From Paenibacillus roseus (GTDB taxonomy: Bacteria > Bacillota > Bacilli > Paenibacillales > Paenibacillaceae), in the NCBI RefSeq assembly GCF_016424485.1, contig NZ_JAELUP010000089.1:1-64000 (forward strand): a DNA stretch of 64,000 bases. Reading direction: 5' to 3'. Shown in pieces: positions 16,315 through 25,900 of the stretch. Each line of letters begins with the position of its first letter. Position 1 is the stretch's first letter. Under the pieces are notes generated by a model that saw nothing but the letters and a program-made list of their open reading frames with translations, was not told the origin of the DNA and did no database searches. The position numbers and the translations under genes were made by a program.

Positions 16315-17400
16315 TTATTCGTTAAAGTAAACGGCTTTTCCGGTGTTGGACGACTCATAGATCGCTTCCAGAATTCGCGATACTACATAAGCTTGCTCCG
16401 GTGTGACGATCGGATCGGTATCCTCATCGATAGCTTTGAGCCAAAGCTTCATCTCCAGATCCGGTCCTTCTTCGCTTGTGCCGTCATAGAAAGCAACGCC
16501 GCCGGATTCCAGCTCAACTTCAGTTGTATACAGACGGCTGTTGCGCTCGCCATTCAGGCGAAGGCCGCCTTTCATGTCTGCTCCGGCTTTTGTTCCGGAG
16601 AGTGAACATTTAGCCTCATCCACCTCAAGCGTATTCAGCGCCCAACTGGACTCGACCATGATCGTTGCACCGTTCTCCATAACAACCATAGCGAATGCGG
16701 AATCTTCTACAGTAAATTTAGCAGGGTCCCACGATCCCCAGGCATTTGCCGCGTTTTCCGTCTGGGAGAGCTTGTGATAAGCTTGGCCCAATACAACTTT
16801 TGGCTTATAGTTGTCCATCATCCAAAGCGTAAGGTCAAGCGCATGCGTACCGATATCAATTAGCGGACCGCCGCCTTGTTTCTCTTCATCAAGGAATACA
16901 CCCCACGTAGGAACCGCGCGGCGACGGATTGCATGAGCCTTCGCGAAATAGATTTCACCCAGTTCGCCTTCTTCGCAGAGCCTTTTCAGATGCAGGCTAT
17001 CTGTTCTGAAGCGGTTGTTGTAGCCAACAGTAAGCTTCTTGCCCGTTCTCTTAGCCGCTTCAACCATCCGTTTGGCGTCAGCTGCTGTTTTGGCAATCGG
17101 CTTCTCACACATAACATGCTTGCCGGCTTCGAGCGATGCGATTGTAATGTTCGCATGGGAGTCATTTGGTGTCAAGACATGAATAACATCAATGGAACCG
17201 TCTTTAAGCAGCTCTTGGAAATCTGTGTAAACTTTGGCTTCCGACGTTCCGTATTTCTCAGCTGCCTGTTGTGCACGCTCTTCGATAACGTCACAGAAGG
17301 CAACCAGTTCAGCGTTTTTCTGTTTGCTCAGGCTTGGCAAATGTTTGCCGTTAGCAATTCCGCCACAGCCGATAATTCCAATGCGATACACCTTGCTCAT
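16315..17400 (-). CDS. Gfo/Idh/MocA family oxidoreductase (distal gene)
   Basis: A 361-residue NAD(P)-dependent sugar or inositol dehydrogenase-like protein. The Rossmann motif IGIIGCGGIANGKHLP is at residues 7-22 and the family EKPIAKT near 99. The C-terminal half is the substrate domain with DIGTHALDLTLWMM, where the His is a usual active-site residue. It is the last gene of a four-gene operon with an AraC regulator. The substrate cannot be read from sequence. Confidence 0.88.
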   Translation of the reverse strand: MSKVYRIGIIGCGGIANGKHLPSLSKQKNAELVAFCDVIEERAQQAAEKYGTSEAKVYTDFQELLKDGSIDVIHVLTPNDSHANITIASLEAGKHVMCEKPIAKTAADAKRMVEAAKRTGKKLTVGYNNRFRTDSLHLKRLCEEGELGEIYFAKAHAIRRRAVPTWGVFLDEEKQGGGPLIDIGTHALDLTLWMMDNYKPKVVLGQAYHKLSQTENAANAWGSWDPAKFTVEDSAFAMVVMENGATIMVESSWALNTLEVDEAKCSLSGTKAGADMKGGLRLNGERNSRLYTTEVELESGGVAFYDGTSEEGPDLEMKLWLKAIDEDTDPIVTPEQAYVVSRILEAIYESSNTGKAVYFNE

Positions 17401-17450
17401 TTGTCATTCCTCCAAATTCATTATAGGTTTGCGTATATTTGCGAAAAAAA

Positions 17451-18536
17451 TTACAACTCAGGAATATGAATCTCAACCTCGCGCTTCAACTCGGCCGAGC
17501 GAAGGAAGCCGTCCAAAATCGCCTGGCTGCGGACAATCTGCTCGCCAGGAATAGGAGCCGGTCCATTTTCCCTGACAGCTTGTACGAAGTCACGGACCTT
17601 CTCATGGAATAGATTCAACTTATGATCAATAAGCGGAATCTCACTGTGCGTATTATGCTTCTGAATATCATGGTACAGTGTAATCGATCCGACACGTCCG
17701 TCGAATACACCGCTCCATGGTCCTGTTCCGGCAGGAGTGATCTTCAGTCCGGCATCCGTGCCCAGGAACATCGTTGCGCCAAGCGTATCCATGTGCATCG
17801 CCCAGGAAATTTTGAAATTCATCACGATATCATTTTCGAAGCGAATCATCGCGACCCCGAAATCCTCGACTTCAAAAGCGGAAGCCTGTGGATGATAGAG
17901 CGGATTCGTTCCGAAATGATTGGAGGAGTAGGCCGATACGGACAGCGGTTTCGGGAAGCCGAGCGCATTAAGCGCCATATCCAGTGAGTAGGTCCCTATA
18001 TCGACAACTGCCCCAGCGCCAGCCAAATCCTTGCGGATGAAAGTACCTTGCGGCATGCCGCGCCGTCTGCCACCGCCGGTCTCGACGTAATAGATTTTGC
18101 CGAGTTGGCCGGACTGCACCAGATCACGAACAAGCACTGTATTCGGGTCATAGCGCGGCTGGTAGCCGATGTTCAGCATCGCTCCGGTTTCTTTGGCGAC
18201 TTGCGTCATATGAACAGCTTCATCTAGTGTAACAGACATTGGCTTCTCCAGCATAACCTGCTTGCCAGCGCGAAGCGCGTCAATAGTCGTCTGATAGTGT
18301 GCGACATTCGGCGTACAGATGCTGACAGCATCCAGATCGAGCTCCAGCAGTTTGCGGTGATCGTCAAAGGCTTGTGCTTCCGCCAGCCCTGTCTGCGCGA
18401 TGAATTCCGCAGCTTTTCCCGGAATAATATCAGCTACAGCTGCGATAACCAGGTTATCCAGCTGACCGTATGCTTCAGCGTGAGCGCGTGCAATGCCGCC
18501 GCTGCCAATAATGCCAATCCGCAATTGTTTACTCAT
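17451..18536 (-). CDS. Gfo/Idh/MocA family oxidoreductase (middle gene)
   Basis: Also 361 residues and clearly a paralogue of the flanking genes. It has IGIIGSGGIARAHAEAY at residues 6-22, EKPMSVTLDEA near 97 and DIGTYSLDMALNALG in the substrate domain, where Thr-Tyr replaces the more usual Thr-His. The start codon overlaps the stop region of the AraC gene by 8 bp, so the two are coupled. It is probably a sugar dehydrogenase acting in the same pathway as its neighbours. Confidence 0.87.
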   Translation of the reverse strand: MSKQLRIGIIGSGGIARAHAEAYGQLDNLVIAAVADIIPGKAAEFIAQTGLAEAQAFDDHRKLLELDLDAVSICTPNVAHYQTTIDALRAGKQVMLEKPMSVTLDEAVHMTQVAKETGAMLNIGYQPRYDPNTVLVRDLVQSGQLGKIYYVETGGGRRRGMPQGTFIRKDLAGAGAVVDIGTYSLDMALNALGFPKPLSVSAYSSNHFGTNPLYHPQASAFEVEDFGVAMIRFENDIVMNFKISWAMHMDTLGATMFLGTDAGLKITPAGTGPWSGVFDGRVGSITLYHDIQKHNTHSEIPLIDHKLNLFHEKVRDFVQAVRENGPAPIPGEQIVRSQAILDGFLRSAELKREVEIHIPEL

Positions 18537-19479
18537 TGGGAAGTTGCCCTCCGTTTCGTAATGAAGTTTGATTGCGGTATTCGGACGGCGTCATGCCAAG
18601 CCGCTTGCGAAATACCGAGTGCAGATAATTCCCGCTGGCGAAACCTTCGAGAGCAGCAATGCTTTCCACAGAAAGGCCGCTGTCCTCAAGACGTCTGCAT
18701 ACTGCCTCCAGCCGAACGTCTTCTACAATGATGCTGAAGGAGCGCTGATCCGGCTGGGATTTAAAAATACGCTGCAATTGCCGAGAACTGATGTTCAGCT
18801 TCTCGGCGACGTCTTCCAGTGTAAGAGGACGATTATGATTTGCGCGAATATATTTCATTGCCAGGCGGTAGCGGATCGCATTCATATCCCTTGAAGGAAG
18901 ACTGGGCTGAACTTTTCCAGTATCATAAGCGCGCACAGTCCTCAGCAGAATCTGGATAACCGCTTGCTTGATGGTCGTATAGGAACCGATGTAATTATCC
19001 AGGCTAGCCTGAAACGCCTCCAAAAAGCAGGGCATAGCCTGATACACATCCTCAGCAGGTTCTAGCGGCATCTCACGAATCTTGGATACACATTCATGAG
19101 CCTCCGCAATCTCCCACTGATCGGTAATTCCGATATTCCCTTCGGTACGTTCTTTAATATCCACATGAAGACACAACTCATACATCGCTTCATTAGAGTC
19201 TGCTTCCTGATAATGAACGACTCCCGGACCGGTCAAGTAGAGCATTCCGCGTTCCAGCGGAAATTCCCGCTCGCCTATGATAACCTTGCCCATGCCGCGG
19301 GGAATATAATGAAATTCGAATTCCTCATGCTTGTGATAACTGACGACTTTGCCTGGAAGGAAAGTCGCCAGATGGAAACGGAGGACGCGAATGTCGTAAT
19401 TGCCCCACTGAATGCGCAAATCGAGCCGATCAAGCACTTCCATCCGGTCCTGCATCACTTCATAGAGGAAGCTATTCAT
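18529..19479 (-). CDS. AraC-family transcription regulator with cupin domain
   Basis: A 316-residue regulator. The N-terminal part is a cupin-like sugar-sensing domain (SYHKHEEFEFHYIPRG near residue 41), and the C-terminal 100 residues are the double helix-turn-helix domain (LTLEDVAEKLNISSRQLQRIFK, then the second helix pair around SGNYLHSVFRKRLGMTPSEYR). It lies second in the four-gene oxidoreductase operon, 22 bp behind the first gene, and presumably controls that operon in response to a sugar intermediate. Confidence 0.88.
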   Translation of the reverse strand: MNSFLYEVMQDRMEVLDRLDLRIQWGNYDIRVLRFHLATFLPGKVVSYHKHEEFEFHYIPRGMGKVIIGEREFPLERGMLYLTGPGVVHYQEADSNEAMYELCLHVDIKERTEGNIGITDQWEIAEAHECVSKIREMPLEPAEDVYQAMPCFLEAFQASLDNYIGSYTTIKQAVIQILLRTVRAYDTGKVQPSLPSRDMNAIRYRLAMKYIRANHNRPLTLEDVAEKLNISSRQLQRIFKSQPDQRSFSIIVEDVRLEAVCRRLEDSGLSVESIAALEGFASGNYLHSVFRKRLGMTPSEYRNQTSLRNGGQLPNE

Positions 19480-19501
19480 GGTGTGGCGCCTCCGGCGGTA
19501 A

Positions 19502-20494
19502 TTATGCTAAAGAAATCGTGCGCTTTTCCACATTCGAGTTGTTTGCAGCTTCCATAAGCTTGGACAGTTCAACCGCCAGGAAAATATTTTCATCAGCAGT
19601 AGTGCCATTCTCGATATGTGAAATCCATTGTTTATAAGCGCTCTCGCGATTTGCAGGGATTGGAAGCTCATGCCACGATTTAGCGTACTCTTCACCTTTG
19701 CGGTTTGTACGCAACAAGAGCTTTTCATCCGGCGTGCCGTACAGCAGCGTGCCTTCAGTACCTTGGATTTCTACAGTAAACGGCGAGTGGCTGTTTACAA
19801 ATCCAGCTTCTACGATGCCTACTGCGCCGGATGGAGTTTTCAGCACAGCTACTGCATTATCTTCAACTTGTCTGCCAGTGACATAGCCGTATTGGGCAGT
19901 CAGAGATTCCGGGGCTTCTCCCAGGAACAGGCGAGTCAGATACATCGGGTGGCAGCCCAAATCAATCAGCGCGCCTCCCAGACAATCTTCCAGACTGTAA
20001 AAATGCTCAGGCAGCCAGTTCTCTAAAGCGCCGTTGTGCGACAAGCGAGCGCGTACTTGGGTGATCTTGCCCAGAAGCTGCTGATCCAGCACTTCGCGAA
20101 TCGCCAGTGTGTATCCATCATTCAAACGCGGGAGGGATACCGTAAGCTTGACGCCGCTGTTGTTCACTTCCGCAACAATGTCCTCAGCTTCTTTTGCTGT
20201 AGGAGCAACAACTTTTTCAGTAAAGATATGTTTGCCTGCGCGCGCGGCTTTAACCATCACTTCATGGTGCAAACGAGTAGGCGCATCGACAATGACTGCA
20301 TCGATGTCACTGGCAAGCAGGTCATCAAGCGAAGCATAGAACGGCACATTCAGCTTGTCTGCAGCTTCTTGTCCGCGTTTTGGGTCTTCATCCCACACTG
20401 CAACGATTTCGGAACCTGGATGCTCCTGTGCCTCTTTTGTATAATCCCAGGCATGAACATGCCAAAAGCTGATTTTACCTATTTTTAAAGTCAA
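19502..20494 (-). CDS. Gfo/Idh/MocA family oxidoreductase (first gene)
   Basis: A 330-residue family member with an unusual nucleotide loop: KIGKISFWHVHAWDY replaces the GxGxxG-rich start of its paralogues, a variation seen in one branch of the family. EKVVAPTAKEA stands where EKP is usual, and the substrate domain has DLGCHPMYLTRLF with the conserved His. I chose the TTG at 20494 because AGGAG lies eight bases ahead; an earlier start 27 bp upstream has no such site. It opens the operon. Confidence 0.83.
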   Translation of the reverse strand: MTLKIGKISFWHVHAWDYTKEAQEHPGSEIVAVWDEDPKRGQEAADKLNVPFYASLDDLLASDIDAVIVDAPTRLHHEVMVKAARAGKHIFTEKVVAPTAKEAEDIVAEVNNSGVKLTVSLPRLNDGYTLAIREVLDQQLLGKITQVRARLSHNGALENWLPEHFYSLEDCLGGALIDLGCHPMYLTRLFLGEAPESLTAQYGYVTGRQVEDNAVAVLKTPSGAVGIVEAGFVNSHSPFTVEIQGTEGTLLYGTPDEKLLLRTNRKGEEYAKSWHELPIPANRESAYKQWISHIENGTTADENIFLAVELSKLMEAANNSNVEKRTISLA

Positions 20495-20521
20495 TTTAAT
20501 CGCTCCTATCTTACAGGCCAA

Positions 20522-20890
20522 TGTTTTGTATGCCAGCTTATTTTGGAGTCATACAGAGCCTATATATAATATTATGACATTTCGAAATAACTTTATCATA
20601 TCTAATCCTTTATTTTAAGTATGAAATAACGACAATTATATTCAATATTACGACTTAGATTGAAAAAGATCAAGTTGTTTTCAAGAAAAAATATTGCATA
20701 AAATGTACAAAGTGGGGCAGGCCACTTAATGGTAGGAATAAAAGTTGAAGGGAGAAAACGCATAACCTATTGGTACGCAAGCGTGGAGAAGGGTGCCTGG
20801 TGCAAGTGGGAATCACTGCATCAGGCACCCTTGAAAAACGGGGATGAAGCTAACATCTTAAGTTATGAAAGTAAGGGGAGAATTAGCGAA
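20522..20890. other. intergenic region between oxidoreductase operon and GH5 gene
   Basis: The operon promoter region (20522-20700) is very AT-rich. A strong hairpin lies at 20789-20832: a 16-bp stem starting AAGGGTGCCTGG on the left, with one G-T pair and a 12-base loop. It lacks a clear T tract on either strand and may terminate or stabilise the GH5 transcript. I see no credible gene; a short plus-strand frame here is probably chance. Confidence 0.5.
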
Positions 20891-22540
20891 TTATTGCAAT
20901 TGCTCCAATGTGAATTGTTCCCATTGTCCGCCATACGAAGGTCGGTTCGCATATAGCACAGGCGTACTCTGGCTGAGATCAACGCACACATATTGGTTAT
21001 TGGCTAGCGCTTTGAGCGCTACAAGGCCATTGCCCACATTTTCAAGCTGGAATTTCTCCCATTGCTGAATGGTGTTCCCATTGGCAATCAGTCGACCGCC
21101 CTGATTCGGATTGGCTTGAACATAACGGTTGTTCGCCATCGAGAGGAAGGAGACGGTACCGTCCGGGTTGTTGATCATTTTGAACATTTCCCATCCGGAT
21201 GCTTGTGTCCGGTCAGCGATCAACGGATTGTTTCCATAGTTGTCGGCGCTGACGTATCTCTGGTTCGCATTGGCTTTCAGTGCAGTCCAGGTAGCTGGCG
21301 TAGGAGCTTGCTGCGTATATTTTTTTACCAGATTAATAAGACTGGTGTTGGTATTGAAGTTGGAAGTGACGAATTGGTTCCATTTAGAAATAATAGTTGA
21401 CGCACTGTCTGTATTCAGGTTTGGCGAAGGGTTGTTATTATTATTGTAATAACCCCAGTTGCCTCCACCCTTGACTTTATAGGTCCAGTTTGTCCAGGAA
21501 ACGTTCAGAGCATTCAGTCCGGAAAGCCATTTTTCATATAGATCATTATGGTCAAAGGAGAATTCGCCTGCGTACACCGGAACATTCCAGTTGCGCTGGT
21601 AGGTCGTAATATTGCGAAGCCAGCGTTCGATTTCGGAATTGGTCAGATTCCAGTTAAACCAGTCTGCAAAATTGTAGTGGTGGGTCTGATAGACAACGTT
21701 GGTCCAGCCGTAGGTGGAAGGTGGAAGAGCGGCGAACCACTCAAAGAAAGCAGCGATCATGATGATGTGATCCGGGTCTTTCGCACGAACCGCTTTATAT
21801 AGTCTGTCATAGAAGTCCATTTTTTGACGAACCTGGGCGGCATTTTCTCCGGCGCCGTTTGTTACGAGCGGCTCATTGAGCAGGTCATAGGCAGCAACAG
21901 TCGGATTGCCGTTGTAGCGTGTAGCGATGCGCTCCCAGATTTGAATCGTCCAGTTTTGATATGTTGAGTTGGTCCAGAGCTGATTCGAGTTTTCACGGCC
22001 GCAGGAATGCCATGGACAGTGGGCGCCCGGGGTGCCGTGCATATCAAGAATAACGTAAATGTTGCGGTTTCCGCTCTGTTCGATGAGCCAATCCAGTTTG
22101 CGGAAGGAGACGGAATCCGGCTTCATGTTGCCGCTGAGATCCATGAAGTCTTCCCAGTAGATTGGCACGCGTACAGCGTTCATGCCCATATTTTTAATAT
22201 TGTCCAGGTCGCTGGCCTGAATCCAGATATCCTGATAGCTGTTCAGGAGATTTTGCGCCCCGGCTTCACCGAAGCGGCTGACCAATGTGCGCCGAAGCGT
22301 ATATTCATCAACAGCACCGGCAGGGGTCATCCAGTTCTCTTGCAGCAGCCAGCCGCCGAGATTTGTTCCACGCAAATTGACAATATCTCCGTTCCCGAAA
22401 TTATTCCGAATGACTGTGCCGTTTGCTTTTAGAAAATCATTTTGGCTAAATGCCGCCTCGACCTTAGCCGGCCCAATGAAGCCCAAAATGCTGCTGAGCA
22501 ACAGAGCAGAGAAAGTGACGAGCAAGCTCTTCTTAAACAT
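20891..22540 (-). CDS. secreted GH5 beta-glucanase with C-terminal beta-trefoil-like domain
   Basis: A 549-residue secreted glycoside hydrolase. A signal peptide (about 1-29, ending KVEAA) is followed by a GH5 barrel up to about residue 400. The acid/base is Glu223 in DLLNEPLV and the nucleophile Glu326 in YAGEFSF; RGTNLGGWLLQENW at the start is typical of exo-1,3-glucanase-like GH5 proteins. Residues about 420-549 form three repeats with VSA/VQA-type strands, resembling a fascin-like or ricin-like sugar-binding domain. A cre site upstream suggests CcpA repression. It probably cuts beta-glucans together with the divergent GH3-GH30 protein. Confidence 0.87.
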   Translation of the reverse strand: MFKKSLLVTFSALLLSSILGFIGPAKVEAAFSQNDFLKANGTVIRNNFGNGDIVNLRGTNLGGWLLQENWMTPAGAVDEYTLRRTLVSRFGEAGAQNLLNSYQDIWIQASDLDNIKNMGMNAVRVPIYWEDFMDLSGNMKPDSVSFRKLDWLIEQSGNRNIYVILDMHGTPGAHCPWHSCGRENSNQLWTNSTYQNWTIQIWERIATRYNGNPTVAAYDLLNEPLVTNGAGENAAQVRQKMDFYDRLYKAVRAKDPDHIIMIAAFFEWFAALPPSTYGWTNVVYQTHHYNFADWFNWNLTNSEIERWLRNITTYQRNWNVPVYAGEFSFDHNDLYEKWLSGLNALNVSWTNWTYKVKGGGNWGYYNNNNNPSPNLNTDSASTIISKWNQFVTSNFNTNTSLINLVKKYTQQAPTPATWTALKANANQRYVSADNYGNNPLIADRTQASGWEMFKMINNPDGTVSFLSMANNRYVQANPNQGGRLIANGNTIQQWEKFQLENVGNGLVALKALANNQYVCVDLSQSTPVLYANRPSYGGQWEQFTLEQLQ

Positions 22541-22624
22541 AATTTAACCTCCTGTTTTTCATTTTGATTTTCTTGATCTTGAAGCGGATTGTTTCTCGCG
22601 AGCACCTCCTTATTTTATATAAAT

Positions 22625-22638
22625 TGAAAACGCTTCCA
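22625..22638 (-). promoter_or_regulatory. cre site (CcpA operator)
   Basis: TGAAAACGCTTCCA matches the consensus TGWAANCGNTNWCA in all but one position. It lies 85 bp upstream of the GH5 start and about 270 bp upstream of the GH3-GH30 gene, so catabolite repression of the GH5 gene is likely and of the giant gene possible. Confidence 0.75.
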
Positions 22639-22908
22639 AATGAAGCTGATTTTATCATGACAGTTTTTAAACAAAAAAAACAGGTATCATTTTTTAGATT
22701 TACTCCTATTTTTTTCAATCTTTTCCTTTATACATGGAATTTCGACAAATGCGTCATTTTGTAGAATGCTTTGGACATTCGATAAAACGGCTACGTCATC
22801 AAAAAAATGACTCATATTTTACACCGCTTATAAAATTTATACTAAGAGCAGTTCCTGGCAACCTGCAATACGAGGAACAAAACATGATCAAACAAGGAGG
22901 GTGTACGT
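22639..22908. other. divergent promoter region of the glucanase genes
   Basis: AT-rich DNA with the cre site at one edge. The ribosome site AAGGAGGG of the GH3-GH30 gene lies at its end. No gene or clear -35/-10 pair could be fixed by eye. Confidence 0.4.
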
Positions 22909-25900
22909 TTGAAGAGAAAGCTGGCGAAGTGGATCGCGATCCTGCTTGTCCTTCCGCTGCTGTCTGGAACAGTTCAGTTCGGGACAGCTTCGGCTGCCCC
23001 GGGAGACGAAGGCTTGCCGCCTTATCTGAATCCAGGCCGAAGCACGGAAGAGCGTGTGAAGGATTTGTTATCACGTATGACACTGGAGGAAAAAGCCGGT
23101 CAGCTCATTCAGGCTGAGCGGGCAAGCATTACCCCCGAAGAAGTCAGACGTTATTATGTCGGTTCGGTACTAAGCGGCGGCGGGTCATTCCCGAATAGCG
23201 TCGAGGCTGACAGCACGGCTGACAAATGGCGGAAGCTTGTAGATCAATATCATAGCGGAGCGCTGTCGACAAGGCTCGGCATCCCGATTCTGTACGGTGT
23301 GGATGGCATCCATGGGCATAACAATGTCATAGGAGCGACCTTGTTCCCGCACAATATCGGACTTGGCGCCGGCAACAACCCGGATCTTGTCCACAAGATC
23401 GGGGCAGCGACAGCCAAGGAAATTCAAGCGACAGGCGTGAACTGGAATTTCGCCCCGACGATTGCTGCCCCGGAAAATATCCGCTGGGGCCGCACCTATG
23501 AAGGCTACAGCGACAAACCTGAAATTTCCGCTGTGCTAGGCAGTGCCTACATTCTCGGCCTCCAGGACGGAGAGGGTCCAAGCTTCGGCAGAAAGGACCG
23601 TGTTGTCGGGACGGCCAAGCACTTTATCGGCGAGGGCTATACAGACAACGGAACCAACCAGGGGAATACAACTCATTACACTGAAGAAGAGATTCTAAAG
23701 AAAGACCTGGATATGTACAAACAGGCCGTTGATGCCGGTGTGCAGACCGTAATGGCGTCTTATCACAGCATCCAGGGACTGAAGATGCATGCTAATAAAA
23801 AGCTCTTGACCGATGTGCTGAAAGGTGAGCTTGGATTCCAGGGCTTTGTTATTAGTGATTACAACGCCATTCAGCAAATTACGAGAGATCAGGACGGCAA
23901 TGCCGTCAGCGGACTGAAAAATCAGGTGCGCGCGTCCATTAATGCAGGCGTTGACATGCTGATGCTGACGGGAGATTGGAAAAATGCGCTGGCTCACATT
24001 ATTTCACTTGTAAAAGAGAAAGCGATTACAGAGGAGCGGCTTGACGATGCGGTGACACGTATTTTGCGGGTCAAATTCGATTCCGGCGTGTTCGAATATC
24101 CGAAGAGCGACGGCGACCTTGCGCCTTTCTTCGGGGCGGAAAACCATCGCAAGCTGGCCAGTCAGGCCGTGTCGGAATCACTTGTATTGCTTAAAAATGA
24201 TGAAGTAAACGGCAGTCCGATTTTGTCACAGCTGGGCGATGCGAAACGTATCTTTGTCGCAGGCAAAAATGCCGATAATATCGGCAACCAGTCTGGCGGC
24301 TGGTCCATTACTTGGCAGGGCAAGTCCGGCAACATTACAACGGGCGGTACAACGATCCTGCAAGGAATTAAAGACAAGGTAGGGGCGAATAACGTTACCT
24401 TCAACCTGCATGGCCGCGGGGCAGCAGGTCATGATGTAGCGATTGCCGTACTGGGCGAGACGCCTTATGCCGAATCTGCGGGCGACCGGTCTGAGCTGGG
24501 CTTGGATATGGCGGACCTGGCCACCCTTCAAAATGTTCGCGCTTCCGGCGTACCGACAATCGTCATTCTCGTCTCCGGCCGTCCGTTGCTTATTGCGGAT
24601 CAGCTGAAAGATATGGATGCGCTGATTGCTGCATGGCTTCCAGGGACGGAAGGGCAGGGGGTTGCCGATGTATTGTTTGGCAATCATGATTTTACAGGTA
24701 AAAATCCGATTCGCTGGCCGTTTAGCATAACCCATGACTATCCGATCAAAAATTCCAGCAGCAGCAATTTGCTGTTCGATACCGGTTATGGCCTGACCAA
24801 AAGCCAGCCGACGCCTGTACTTCCGGTCAAGCCGGCCGAGCCGGAGGCGAAGTCGTACCCGATTCCGGGCAAGATTGAAGCCGAGGATTTCGCGGCCAAG
24901 AGCAGCGGCTTGAATACAGAGACGACCTCGGACGAAGGCGGCGGCTTGAATGTAGGCTGGTCTGCTGCAGGAGCGTGGCTGGAGTACAATGCAGATGTTA
25001 AGGAAGCGGGGACGTACCGCGTCGATTTCCGCGTTGCTGTTAACGCTGCCAATGCTTCGTTGCGCGTCAAACTGGCTGACGGAACAACAGCTGGCACCTT
25101 CCAGACGACAACATCAGGCGGCTGGCAGAGCTGGAAGACCGCGTCCCTCGAAAATGTGGTCATTCCAAAGGCGGGCAAGCAAAAGCTGCGCATCGAGTAT
25201 GTAACAGGCGGCCTGAACTTTAACTGGATGCAGTTTACCCGCACGGGTGACGTACCTGATGGAGGCGTTGGAAATCCTGAATCGCCAAATAATGGCGAGC
25301 AGGGAGAAACGATTGCAGCCGATGCCGTAGAAGCGTGGGTAACCCGCGAGCGTGATCCGTCGGACCGCAGATGGTATTATGCGGATCGCTCTCACCAGGG
25401 AGATCCGAGGCTTACAAAGCAGGAGAATCTGGATTTGCAGAAGCCGGGCAGCGGGACAATGACAACGATTACACTTGACCCCGACAAAAAGTATCAGTCG
25501 ATGCTCGGTATCGGAACCTCGATGGAGGAATCCACTGTCTATAACCTTGTCAAGATGTCCGAGGAAAAACAGCAGGAAGTGCTGCACAAGCTGTTCGACC
25601 CTGTGGACGGGGCTGGCATGAGTCTGGTACGCCTGACAATCGGCACGTCGGACTTTACAGCTCAAAAGTTCTATAGCTACAATGATCTGCCTCCGGGCGA
25701 AACGGACGTAGAACTGAAAAAGTTCTCCATCCAAAAAGATATTGATTTTGGCATCATACCGACAGTTAAGAAAATGCAGGCTATAAATCCGGACCTGAAG
25801 TTTTTCGCCTCCCCTTGGAGTCCGCCAGGATGGACCAAAACAACGGGAAGCATGGTTCGCGGCCAGATTATTGAAGAGTATCTGCCGGTTGTAGCCAAAT

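Noticed and set aside
20729..20956. Plus-strand 75-codon frame overlapping the 3' end of the GH5 gene
   Set aside because: It overlaps a strong hairpin and the coding end of the GH5 gene, and the peptide has no recognisable feature.
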